From contig NZ_JACCCL010000002.1 of assembly GCF_013408665.1 (NCBI RefSeq), forward strand, positions 124,001-188,000: a stretch of DNA of 64,000 nucleotides, written 5' to 3'. The translations under genes and the position numbers were made by a program. The DNA comes from Sporosarcina sp. JAI121. Lineage in GTDB: Bacteria > Bacillota > Bacilli > Bacillales_A > Planococcaceae. Positions within the stretch are counted from its first letter, which is position 1. Each line of letters begins with the position of its first letter. A model generated the notes under the pieces. The model had not been told where the DNA came from and searched no databases. It saw only the letters and a list, made by a program, of their open reading frames with translations. This document shows positions 37,211 through 45,169 of the stretch, piece by piece.

Positions 37211-37257
37211 GGTACCAGGTTCAGACACAATTCTGAACTGTGTTGGAACCTGGTACC
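37211..37257. repeat. Palindromic repeat A, copy 2
   Basis: GGTACCAGGTTC...GAACCTGGTACC, a full 12-bp outer stem with AGACACAATTC/GAACTGTGTT inner pairing. Both arms carry matching changes relative to the other copies. Confidence 0.85.
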
Positions 37258-37283
37258 CCTTACTATTGATTGCCGTTGTGTCT

Positions 37284-37306
37284 TGTACAGCCACCGGTGA
37301 CTAAGG
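37284..37306. repeat. Short repeat B, copy 1 (CACCGGTG core)
   Basis: TGTACAGCCACCGGTGACTA resembles 38155-38178 and, less well, 46550-46576. Confidence 0.6.
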
Positions 37307-37351
37307 CTTTATAAACAGCCATGATGAAACAAACATATAAATAGAATAATA

Positions 37352-37395
37352 GGTAGTTCCCACAAGTATATTTGTGATAAGGGACTGCCTTTTTT
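37352..37395 (+). terminator. Orphan hairpin terminator
   Basis: GGTAGTTCCCACAAGTA pairs with TTGTGATAAGGGACTGCC with a bulge, then six T. No plus-strand gene precedes it, so it may end a small RNA or be a relic. Confidence 0.55.
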
Positions 37396-37462
37396 GTATA
37401 AGCATAGGTTAACGTACTTGCAAGGTATATAGATCAATTTTGCAGGAAAGGAGGGTATTCTT

Positions 37463-37928
37463 ATGAAGAATAAAAGCGAAATCATGAGGATTATTCAGCA
37501 ATTGGATCATCATATTGCAGATGATTTTGAGGCACAGGACCTGGACTTTAAACAATGGAATTATAGTGCTGTTGAGGAAAATGTCAATAAAATGATTAAA
37601 TACGCTGTTTGTATGGCAAATGGCGGTGGGGGCAGTGTTGTTTTCGGCGTGGCTGACAAAGTGCGGGGAATAGACAATGTTTTAATTGGGGTTCCATTTG
37701 ATGTAGACATAAAAGAATTACAAAAAAGGGTATTTGAGAATACAGATCCACACATTATTCCTTCATTTGATGAACTATTTTATAAAGATCATTCGATTCG
37801 GCTCTTGGTCATGAACGTTTTGCCGGAAACACCGCCTTATACAATAACGGGGGGTACAGCAACCATTAGGCAAGGAAAAGAGTGTCTGCCGTATAGGAAC
37901 AATTCGTAGGGATAGTCTGATTTCGTGA
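37463..37928 (+). pseudogene. Frameshifted AlbA_2 (Schlafen AlbA) domain gene
   Basis: The first frame encodes 148 residues of an AlbA_2 domain: FEAQDLDFKQW near 22, ANGGGGSVVFGV near 52 and RQGKECLP near 136. Full-length relatives continue with a GTIRR-type segment and run several hundred residues more. Here the frame shifts after GKECLP: the next frame reads GTIRRDSLIS and then stops at 37928. This makes a truncated, probably dead gene. AlbA_2 proteins are putative ATP-binding regulators or defence components. Confidence 0.7.
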
Positions 37929-38008
37929 TTGGGTAAAGAGGCAATCTCTATATACTCACTGAGATGGACTTTTGCCGTTATATATTGCCAGGCACCAATT
38001 ACTAAATT

Positions 38009-38143
38009 CAAAGAAACACTAGGGCTACTTGCATTAGTGTTTCTTTGTTATGAACGGATGTAATCAGTGGGAAATTAGGAATAGGTAAAGGCTAATGGGG
38101 TAATTTAGATAAGTAGAGTAGCTACCAAATCTATTCATTGTTT
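38009..38143. repeat. Direct repeat C, copy 1
   Basis: Starts with a hairpin AAAGAAACACTA-n-TAGTGTTTCTTT and ends with TAAGTAGAGTAGCTA and CATTGTTT. It pairs with 38908-39042 at the same length (135 bases). Confidence 0.8.
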
Positions 38144-38154
38144 ACGGTTTTTTC

Positions 38155-38178
38155 TTACACAGGCACCGGTGACTTAGG
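38155..38178. repeat. Short repeat B, copy 2
   Basis: TTACACAGGCACCGGTGACTTA; the upstream TTTTTTCTTACACAGGCACCG is shared with 46545-46563. Confidence 0.65.
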
Positions 38179-38276
38179 AGGCAACCAGGGGTTGCGCCTT
38201 GATGCACCTAGAATTAGCTTTACTACATCAACTAACTTCATTGATACTGAAATTGTAAGGAAAGGCGATGAGAAAT

Positions 38277-38729
38277 ATGATTTTTAGTGAACGTTTAAAA
38301 AGAGAGAGAGAAAAAAGGGGCTGGTCACAGACAGAGCTCGCTGAAAAAATTCATGTTAGTCGCCAGTCCGTTTCCAAATGGGAGACAGGCAAAAACTATC
38401 CAAGTATTGAGGTGATCATCGACTTGAGTGATTTATTTGGTGTTACTATAGACGAACTATTAAGGAGTGATGAAGAGTTGAAAGAGAAAGTAATTCAAGA
38501 TAGTAAGCAATTGGCATATCCAAAGTGGAAAGTTTTTTTCGATAGTGTGTTTTTATTAGGTGTCTTTTTATTGGTGTCAAAAATAATCATTATCGCCTTA
38601 AATCATTTTGTCGGTACAAATATTCTTATACTGGAAGGTTTACCGAAAGCAGTCGCCAGTTTTTTACCACTAATTTTAATGGTAATAGGTGGAGTGGGCA
38701 GCGATCAATTGAAAAATAAATATATTTAA
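38277..38729 (+). CDS. XRE-family regulator with membrane C-terminus
   Basis: The first 65 residues are a Cro/C1-type helix-turn-helix (MIFSERLKREREKRGWSQTE minus its end, then VSRQSVSKWETGKNYPS). Residues 90-145 have two hydrophobic helices, so the protein is probably a membrane-anchored repressor, as is common in Bacillota. It lies between two copies of direct repeat C, 133 bases after the first and 178 before the second. GGAAAGG is 10 bases before the chosen ATG; an ATG three codons earlier is possible. Its target is unknown. Confidence 0.83.
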   Translation: MIFSERLKREREKRGWSQTELAEKIHVSRQSVSKWETGKNYPSIEVIIDLSDLFGVTIDELLRSDEELKEKVIQDSKQLAYPKWKVFFDSVFLLGVFLLVSKIIIIALNHFVGTNILILEGLPKAVASFLPLILMVIGGVGSDQLKNKYI

Positions 38730-38907
38730 TTTCAGATCCATTGTGAAATATTATCCAGTTAATAAGTAACAATTACATAATTGTGTAATCAAGACCATAA
38801 ATACATTTAAGCATCTATCTTAGTTTTATTTTTACCCAGTGCAGTGAATTGTTTGTTGTTCATTGCGACGCTTCAAAAGGATGAAAAAGCATAAGACCAA
38901 TTTAACC

Positions 38908-39042
38908 CAAAGAAACACTAGAGCGGTTTGCTCTAGTGTTTCTTTGTTGCTAACGGATATAGCCGGTAAATAATTAGGAGTAGTTAGGGGCCAATGGGGT
39001 AATTATGATAAGTAGAGTAGCTAACGAATCTCTCCATTGTTT
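38908..39042. repeat. Direct repeat C, copy 2
   Basis: Same order as copy 1: AAAGAAACACTAGAG-CGGTTTG-CTCTAGTGTTTCTTT hairpin (here perfect), then GGGGTAATTATGATAAGTAG and CATTGTTTT. It ends just before the decarboxylase ribosome site. Confidence 0.82.
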
Positions 39043-39082
39043 TGGAAACCAGCTATCCTGTGGAAAACTTAGAGGAGGAATG

Positions 39083-40795
39083 ATGATATTGACATTTTCA
39101 GGGAATGAAATGCGGCATCCCATACCAGTACCTTCGCCCACACTCGGGCAGTATCTTTTCGATTGTCTGAAAGCGGAAGGCATTACGGAAGTTTTCGGCG
39201 TTCCCGGCGATTATAATTTCAGCCTTCTGGATACATTGGAGCAATATGAAGGGATTCGTTTCATAAATGGTCGAAACGAGCTGGGAGCGGGATATGCTTC
39301 CGACGGTTACGCGCGACTTCGTGGCTTGTCAGCGCTCATTACAACTTTCGGCGTTGGGGAGATGAGCGCCTGCAATACGATTGCGGGGGCGAACAGCGAA
39401 TATGTGCCTCTTGTACATATCGTCGGGGCTCCGAAATCGATGGATCAGCAGGCGCATAAGCTTATGCACCATTCCCTGTTGGACGGCGATTTCGACGTAT
39501 TCCGGCAGATGTATACGCATCTGTGCGCCTATACGGCAATCGTGACGCCGGAAAATGCCGAACAGGAAATTCCAACAGCGATCCGCATAGCCAAGCAAAA
39601 ACGTAAGCCGGTTTATTTGATGGTAGCTATGGATCTGGTCACAAAGCCCATTGTCCGGCGTTCAATTCCGGTCGAGAAAAAAATCGCGACAAATAAGCCA
39701 GCGCTAGAGGCGGCGATTCAGCATATCCGTGGACTGTTGAACGGGACAAACAATGTGGTTCTTTTATCGGACATGCTGACACTCCGCTATGGACTCGGAG
39801 ATTCCGTTCAACAGCTTGCGTCGCGTTTAAATGTACCTGCCGCTTCGCTCCTGCTTGGCAAAGGCAGCTTTGATGAACGGCACCCGAATTATATCGGCGT
39901 ATACAGTGGAGCTATAGGGAGTGAACAGGTAAGGGCTACCGTTGAAAGTGCGGATTGTGTGATCGCAGTTGGCATGATCTGGACCGACACGAATTCAGCG
40001 AAGGATACGGCAAGGCTAGATCGTCTGCGCCTCGTCGACATTCAGCCGGAGTTTGTACGGGTCGGGGAATCCGTGTACGAGCAAGTGATGGCGGCGGATC
40101 TCCTCTCTTCCTTGAGCGCGTGCGGTTGGGTCCGAAGTGGAGCTTTATCTCAAGTCTCCTTCCCTTATGATGAAATATCCGGCGAGTCGGATCAGCCAAT
40201 CCGAGCGGAATCGTATTATCCACGCTTGCAGCGGATGATGAAGGAAAAAGATATCGTTGTGGCTGAGACTGGAACTTTTTCGTACGGTATGTCACAGGTG
40301 CGACTTCCGGCGGGGGCTGATTATATTTGCCAGCAGGGCTGGCAGAGCATCGGTTATGCGACGCCCGCTGCGTTTGGGGTGTGCATCGCGGCACCGGACA
40401 GGCGTGTGCTGCTGTTTACGGGGGAAGGTTCCCTGCAGGTGACGGTTCAAGAAATCAGCACTATGCTGGACAATGGTTGCCGGCCGATACTGTTTATCCT
40501 TAACAACAGTGGCTACACAATCGAAAAGTATTTGAACGTCAAGACGTCCAATCAGCGGTACAATCAGATTCCCGCTTGGCACTATACGCAGCTGGCTGAA
40601 GCCTTTGGTGGAAAGGCGTTCACGGCTCGAGTGCGTACCAACCGTGAACTGGATGAGGCAATTGCAGCGGCAGAGCAAGCGCAAATGAGCCAACTGTGCA
40701 TAATTGAGATGATTGTCGATGACCCGCTGGATGCACCGGATTATTTGATACGGCTCCGCAAACATATGGAGGAGCAGGAACGACTGAAAGAGTAG
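39083..40795 (+). CDS. ThDP-dependent 2-keto acid decarboxylase (indolepyruvate/pyruvate decarboxylase type)
   Basis: The 570-residue protein is a PDC/IPDC-family enzyme: FGVPGDYNFSLLD near residue 40, the catalytic Glu in NGRNELGAGYA near 66, an HH pair in HKLMHHSLLDGDF near 130, and the ThDP-Mg site GEGS...NN (EGSLQVTVQEIS, ILNNSG) near 460-490. It would turn indolepyruvate, phenylpyruvate or a similar keto acid into the aldehyde; exact substrate unknown. Codon use is visibly GC-richer than its neighbours, so recent transfer is likely. AGGAGG directly precedes tandem ATGs; the second ATG is the better spaced, and a TTG six bases on is possible. Confidence 0.87.
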   Translation: MILTFSGNEMRHPIPVPSPTLGQYLFDCLKAEGITEVFGVPGDYNFSLLDTLEQYEGIRFINGRNELGAGYASDGYARLRGLSALITTFGVGEMSACNTIAGANSEYVPLVHIVGAPKSMDQQAHKLMHHSLLDGDFDVFRQMYTHLCAYTAIVTPENAEQEIPTAIRIAKQKRKPVYLMVAMDLVTKPIVRRSIPVEKKIATNKPALEAAIQHIRGLLNGTNNVVLLSDMLTLRYGLGDSVQQLASRLNVPAASLLLGKGSFDERHPNYIGVYSGAIGSEQVRATVESADCVIAVGMIWTDTNSAKDTARLDRLRLVDIQPEFVRVGESVYEQVMAADLLSSLSACGWVRSGALSQVSFPYDEISGESDQPIRAESYYPRLQRMMKEKDIVVAETGTFSYGMSQVRLPAGADYICQQGWQSIGYATPAAFGVCIAAPDRRVLLFTGEGSLQVTVQEISTMLDNGCRPILFILNNSGYTIEKYLNVKTSNQRYNQIPAWHYTQLAEAFGGKAFTARVRTNRELDEAIAAAEQAQMSQLCIIEMIVDDPLDAPDYLIRLRKHMEEQERLKE

Positions 40796-40813
40796 CTCTA
40801 TGCATTTACCCCG

Positions 40814-40852
40814 CAACAGCCTGATTAATTACTCAATCAGGCTGTTATTTTT
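40814..40852 (+). terminator. Terminator of the decarboxylase gene
   Basis: AACAGCCTGATT and AATCAGGCTGTT stem followed by T. Confidence 0.9.
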
Positions 40853-41007
40853 ATGACGATTATATTGAAATAGTAAAAGTATAAACCTAACCCACTTACT
40901 GTTGTTAATCAAATAAATTCTAAAACTTATCATTTCGATATTCTTTATCCATTAATTTATTAGTGATACGATAATGCTATTGTTAACATGGAAGTGAGGG
41001 GGGTTCT

Positions 41008-41625
41008 GTGTTCCTGGATAAGTTGAAGACCCAGTTAAATGAAAGTCAATCACTATTTATAGGAGAAGAAACAGCTTTTCGTTCAGCCGTTTTAATTCCA
41101 TTAGTTCAAGTGGATGGAGAATGGCATATCCTTTTCGAAGTACGTTCACTTACGATGAGAAAACAACCTGGTGATATTAGTTTTCCTGGTGGCCGAATCG
41201 ACCCCGCAGACCCGTCTCCAATGGCAGCGGCTATACGAGAAACGAACGAAGAATTAGGTGTCGACCCCAATACGGTTACGATTGTAGGGACATTAAGCCC
41301 TTATATTGCCTCTCCTTCATTTGTTATTTATCCATTTGTAGCAACCATTGATTACAGTCAAATTATTCATTCGTATAACAAAGAAGAAGTTGAAGGGGTA
41401 TTTACAATACCGGTCAAATGGTTATTGAATTATGAACCTTATATGCATTTGGTATCCGTTGAACCGACGCCTCTGCCGGGCTTTCCTTTTGAAAAAATAG
41501 CGAATGGTGCTCAGTATCAATGGGGAATCCATTCGATTGAAGAATGGTTTTTTGATTATGGAAAGTACACAATTTGGGGTTTAACAGCTAGGATTTTAAA
41601 ACATTTTTTAGGGATAATAAAATAA
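41008..41625 (+). CDS. CoA pyrophosphatase, Nudix family
   Basis: The 205-residue protein has the CoA-type Nudix signature: MRKQPGDISFPGGRIDPAD near 52 with the UPF0035 stretch, then AAIRETNEELG. Family members hydrolyse CoA or oxidised CoA to phosphopantetheine and 3',5'-ADP, sparing CoA turnover. The GTG start follows GAAGTGAGGGGGG. A bidirectional terminator separates it from the ABC operon on the other strand. Confidence 0.87.
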   Translation: MFLDKLKTQLNESQSLFIGEETAFRSAVLIPLVQVDGEWHILFEVRSLTMRKQPGDISFPGGRIDPADPSPMAAAIRETNEELGVDPNTVTIVGTLSPYIASPSFVIYPFVATIDYSQIIHSYNKEEVEGVFTIPVKWLLNYEPYMHLVSVEPTPLPGFPFEKIANGAQYQWGIHSIEEWFFDYGKYTIWGLTARILKHFLGIIK

Positions 41626-41641
41626 AATCTAAATCCACCCA

Positions 41642-41683
41642 GAAAAGCCCCATTTCTCATAGTTAAGAGAAATGGGGCTTTTC
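41642..41683. terminator. Bidirectional terminator, 17-bp perfect stem
   Basis: GAAAAGCCCCATTTCTC and GAGAAATGGGGCTTTTC around an 8-base loop. It ends the CoA pyrophosphatase gene and the ABC operon. Confidence 0.92.
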
Positions 41684-41696
41684 ATACACTTCTTAC

Positions 41697-42422
41697 TTAA
41701 ACGGATGCATTCAGACCCATTCTGGTTTCAGAACGACTCATCCTCTTCTCGAGTTTAAACAAGATAAATTCGCAGACGAGGCAGAGAACCCAATAGATGA
41801 TGGATGCGACTAAATACATTTCGATGAAACGGTATCCATCGTTTGCGATGATTTTGGAAATGGCTAATACTTCTACAACTTTTACAGCGAATGCTAATGA
41901 GGTTGCTTTAATAAGCCCGATAAAAACGTTTCCTAAATTAGGCAATGCGATTAATAACGCTTGTGGCAGAACGATTCGTGTTAAACCTTGTCTTGTGGTC
42001 ATCCCGACCGAATAGGCGGCTTCCATCTGTCCTGCATTTGTGGCATTAATGGATGAACGGAAGATTTCTGCCTGATAAGCGGCCGTGTTTATTGTATAAG
42101 CAACAAGTGCGTACATGAGTGGCGGAATTTCATCAGCATCTATATGTAAACCAAGACGAGGGTTCAGGTAATCTACAAGTACGGGAACACCGTAGAAAAA
42201 GACGTATAGCTGAACAATTAAGGGTGTTCCTCGAATGAAAGAGATATACAAAATGGATAACTGATTTAAAACAGGTACTTTATATATTCTGCAAAGAGCA
42301 ATTAGTAACCCCAAAATGAGCCCGAAAAGCATCGCGACAATGGCTATCGTTATTGTCCAAGGTACTCCTTTTAATACTGCGGGTACTTGCTCTAAAGCAA
42401 ATTTAAAATCCACAATAGCCAT
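41697..42422 (-). CDS. Polar amino acid ABC transporter permease (second)
   Basis: The 241-residue HisMQ-type permease has about five helices and the EAA loop (EAAYSVGMTTRQGLTRIVLP, near residue 131) that contacts the ATPase. It closes an operon of ATPase, binding protein and two permeases, the usual set for amino acid or cystine import in Bacillota. The preceding permease ends 26 bases upstream. Sequence style is close to TcyM/YtmM of the cystine system, which with the sulfur-type enzyme nearby makes a sulfur-amino-acid substrate plausible. Confidence 0.88.
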   Translation of the reverse strand: MAIVDFKFALEQVPAVLKGVPWTITIAIVAMLFGLILGLLIALCRIYKVPVLNQLSILYISFIRGTPLIVQLYVFFYGVPVLVDYLNPRLGLHIDADEIPPLMYALVAYTINTAAYQAEIFRSSINATNAGQMEAAYSVGMTTRQGLTRIVLPQALLIALPNLGNVFIGLIKATSLAFAVKVVEVLAISKIIANDGYRFIEMYLVASIIYWVLCLVCEFILFKLEKRMSRSETRMGLNASV

Positions 42423-42448
42423 AATTTATCACTATCCTCAACAAGTTA

Positions 42449-43147
42449 TTACTTCGATAGACCAACATGCCCTTTCCTGAAGACTTTTTCAGCATAGCCG
42501 ACAAGACTTTCAATAATAATGCAAGTTGCCCAGTAAACAAGCGAAATCACAACGTAAATCTGAAACATGCCGATGCCATGATTATTACCTAAAATGATTC
42601 GAACTTGCCCCATAATATCAATGATGCCGATCGTAAAGGCGAGTGATGTGTCTTTCAATAATTCGATAATATTGTTACCTAAGTTAGGTAATGAGATGAG
42701 AAAAGCTTGCGGTAATATAATTCTTCTTAACGCTTGTGAATAGCTCATTCCGACACTATAGGCTGCTTCGAATTGGTCCTTTCCTACGGCTAAATAGGCT
42801 GAACGAATAACCTCAGACAAAAATGCACCTGTATGAAATGAGAAGGCCATAATGGCAAAGACCAGCCGATCCCAATGATTAATATCTACATTAATGATAA
42901 GTAGTAATTGGGGAAGTCCAAAATAGACTAGAAACAGTTGTACTAACAAAGGTGTACTTCTTGTGAATGATAAATATAATGTTGCAATTCCATAGAGATA
43001 CCGGTACTTCTGAATTCGTATAATCGCAATACCTAAACCTATGAGTAAAGCGAAGAATAAGGATAGGACCATCATCAGTAGTGTTAGCGGGAGTTTATCC
43101 AGTACTCTAACGAATATGTCAATCCAGTTTTGCAAACTCGGGCTCAT
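42449..43147 (-). CDS. Polar amino acid ABC transporter permease (first)
   Basis: This 232-residue permease has the same fold and EAA loop (EAAYSVGMSYSQALRRIILP near residue 131) as its downstream partner; the two form the channel heterodimer. It is preceded by a hairpin-rich 240-base stretch that parts it from the binding-protein gene, so its expression may differ from the first two genes of the operon. The ribosome site is weak (GGTGGTGTGAAAG). Confidence 0.88.
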   Translation of the reverse strand: MSPSLQNWIDIFVRVLDKLPLTLLMMVLSLFFALLIGLGIAIIRIQKYRYLYGIATLYLSFTRSTPLLVQLFLVYFGLPQLLLIINVDINHWDRLVFAIMAFSFHTGAFLSEVIRSAYLAVGKDQFEAAYSVGMSYSQALRRIILPQAFLISLPNLGNNIIELLKDTSLAFTIGIIDIMGQVRIILGNNHGIGMFQIYVVISLVYWATCIIIESLVGYAEKVFRKGHVGLSK

Positions 43148-43149
43148 CT

Positions 43150-43390
43150 TTCACACCACCTAATCAATTACGCCTCGGCGTAATTGCGTCCAGATTTTGA
43201 ATCGAGCTTGCTCGATTGACTCCTTTCAAAATCTGTGACATCCGCCGGAGGCTTTATCAGGGAGGAATTGAACTTCATTCCTCCTTGTTCAGCGGGCGTT
43301 TGGACACCCGCTGAACAGGAAACAAAACCGCATTCATCTCGCCACCTATAAAGGTGGGAGTCTTCTGCTGAATAAAGATAAATATGTGCC
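43150..43390. mobile_element. Hairpin-dense repeat, possible IS200/IS605-derived miniature element
   Basis: Six stem-loops follow one another: AATTACGCC/GGCGTAATT, CAGATTTTGA/TCAAAATCTG enclosing AATCGAGC/GCTCGATT, GGAGGAAT/ATTCCTCC, TGTTCAGCGGG/CCCGCTGAACA, and CCACCT/AGGTGG. The stretch lies between a binding-protein gene and its permease gene in a four-gene operon, where no such spacer is needed. The AGGTGGGAGTCTTCTGCTG end resembles the subterminal hairpin ends of IS200/IS605-family elements, from memory. No transposase is present. A 74-residue minus frame across it looks spurious. The alternative is a structured RNA within the transcript. Confidence 0.55.
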
Positions 43391-43401
43391 AATGTACATT
43401 A

Positions 43402-44247
43402 TTAATTGTAGCTGAACCCTTTTTCATTGATGTAGTCGAGGTCTTGGAAGAAGTCTATCGAAAACCACTTATCGGATAGATTCGAAAGTGTTCCGTCTTC
43501 CGTCAATTCGAGCGTTATTTCGTCGATTTGATCGGCTAGTTCAGTGTTTTCTTTATTATATACAATAAAGATAGGTTCTTTTGAAACGATTCCAGCTACT
43601 TTTAAATCCAAGTTAAGTGTTTCCTGAACAGCGTCAAATGTCGATTTGTTGAGGAAAATTGCATCCGCTTTTCCTTCGTCAACGCGCTTTAGGTTATCTG
43701 CATTTGAAGGGTGTTCCATGCTTTCAATTGTTAAAGGATTATCGGGATTACTTGTGTTGTAACCATTTAAAATAGAACGAAGCCCGCCGCTAGCTGACAT
43801 GGGCGTGAACTTCTTCCCAACCATGTCATCTAATGTTTTTATATCATCTCTGTCTGTTTTCGTAATTAGTGACGTCAGTGAATAGCCATATTCATATTTT
43901 GGATAATGAAACTTCTCTTCTCTTTCGGGATTTTTGAAGAACCAGTTAATGGCCATGTCAACTTTACCTGTATCAAGTCCAACTAAATTAGATTCTTCCT
44001 CTCCGAAGATGTATTCGAATTTGTAGTCCGGTAATCTTTTTTCAACTTCTGCTAAATAGTCCATGTCGTAGCCAATCGGGTTGTTTTCATTATCTGTGTA
44101 TAGAAAGGGAGGATTGACATCATCGCTTAATGCGATTTTAATAATCTTTTTTCCGTCATCCGTTGTTGAGCTTCCTCCATTTGAACAACCCGCGAGAATG
44201 GCAAGGAACACCGTTGCTCCTAAAAGTATTAGCCAGTTACGTTTCAT
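43402..44247 (-). CDS. Amino acid ABC transporter substrate-binding lipoprotein
   Basis: A signal peptide with lipobox LAGC (Cys21) anchors this 281-residue protein outside the membrane. The family 3 binding fold follows, with PPFLYTDNENNPIGYDMDYL near 49 and a WFFKNPEREEKF segment near 103. It is similar in layout to cystine and polar amino acid receptors. AAGGAGGAAGACATAAGC precedes the ATG. It is 19 bases after the ATPase gene, so both are co-transcribed. Confidence 0.9.
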   Translation of the reverse strand: MKRNWLILLGATVFLAILAGCSNGGSSTTDDGKKIIKIALSDDVNPPFLYTDNENNPIGYDMDYLAEVEKRLPDYKFEYIFGEEESNLVGLDTGKVDMAINWFFKNPEREEKFHYPKYEYGYSLTSLITKTDRDDIKTLDDMVGKKFTPMSASGGLRSILNGYNTSNPDNPLTIESMEHPSNADNLKRVDEGKADAIFLNKSTFDAVQETLNLDLKVAGIVSKEPIFIVYNKENTELADQIDEITLELTEDGTLSNLSDKWFSIDFFQDLDYINEKGFSYN

Positions 44248-44266
44248 GCTTATGTCTTCCTCCTTC

Positions 44267-45019
44267 TTAAATTTCGTATTCTGGTTCTGGTGTAAGTCTT
44301 TTTAAAAATAGTTTCGTGCGTTCGTGTTTTGGGTGGACCAATACATCTTTCGGCGCACCTTGTTCGACAATAACTCCATCTGCCATGAAAATAACTTTGG
44401 TAGCCACATCTCGGGCAAAGTCAATTTCATGTGTTACAATAATCATCGTAATTCCTTCGTTCGCAATATTCTTAATAATGGAGAGAACCTCTCCAACCAT
44501 TTCGGGATCGAGTGCAGATGTTGGTTCGTCGAATAATAATACAGAGGGCTTCAATGCCAGTGCGCGGGCGATTCCGACGCGCTGTTGCTGTCCGCCTGAA
44601 AGTTGCGTTGGGTAGTCATTTGCTTTTTCTTCAAGACCCACTTTTCGAAGAAGATCCATGCTAATCAGACGCGCTTCAGCTACGTTAATTTTCTTTGCGA
44701 CGAGAAGGCCTTCCATAATATTTTCAAGAACGGTTTTATTTTTAAATAAATTATAATGCTGAAAAACCATAGCTGTTTTTCGTCTTAAGGTTAATATGTT
44801 TTTTTTCGATGCACTTTTTTCATCTATCGTAAAATTATCGATTGAGATGCTGCCTTCATCGGGTTTTTCTAAATAATTTATGCAACGAAGGAGGGTTGTT
44901 TTCCCTGATCCACTTGGGCCGACAATTACCAGTACATCTCCTTTATTCACTGTTACATCAATGCCATGAAGCACCGGATTCTTATTAAAACTCTTTTTAA
45001 TATTTTTTAACGTTATCAA
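44267..45019 (-). CDS. Polar amino acid ABC transporter ATPase
   Basis: The 250-residue protein has Walker A GPSGSGKTT (near 34), the Q-loop VFQHYNLF, signature LSGGQQQRVGIARAL near 143 and Walker B VLLFDEPTSALDP near 163, the standard GlnQ/TcyN-type motor. It starts the operon, probably at TTG after GAGGGGCGGG. Gene order ATPase, binding protein, permease, permease is typical of Bacillales. The divergent neighbour is a sulfur-type dehydrogenase, with a 150-base intergenic space for shared control. Confidence 0.92.
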   Translation of the reverse strand: MITLKNIKKSFNKNPVLHGIDVTVNKGDVLVIVGPSGSGKTTLLRCINYLEKPDEGSISIDNFTIDEKSASKKNILTLRRKTAMVFQHYNLFKNKTVLENIMEGLLVAKKINVAEARLISMDLLRKVGLEEKANDYPTQLSGGQQQRVGIARALALKPSVLLFDEPTSALDPEMVGEVLSIIKNIANEGITMIIVTHEIDFARDVATKVIFMADGVIVEQGAPKDVLVHPKHERTKLFLKRLTPEPEYEI

Positions 45020-45169
45020 TTTCCCGCCCCTCTTTCAATATTCTGAATGCATGATAATACCTCATACAATATCATAAGTATTCCTAGTTGTAAAGTAGAC
45101 ATTAGAGGGATATACTAGTTAAATACTTTGAAAGTGTAGACTAATCAATCCAATAAGGAAGTGTCGAGC

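Noticed and set aside
39936..40394. Long minus-strand frames opposite the decarboxylase
   Set aside because: High GC in the decarboxylase gene produces long open antisense frames; no protein-like features.
43168..43392. Minus-strand 74-residue frame in the ABC operon gap
   Set aside because: It lies wholly in the hairpin-dense repeat and its residues follow the palindromes; similar small frames are often annotated by mistake on such repeats.
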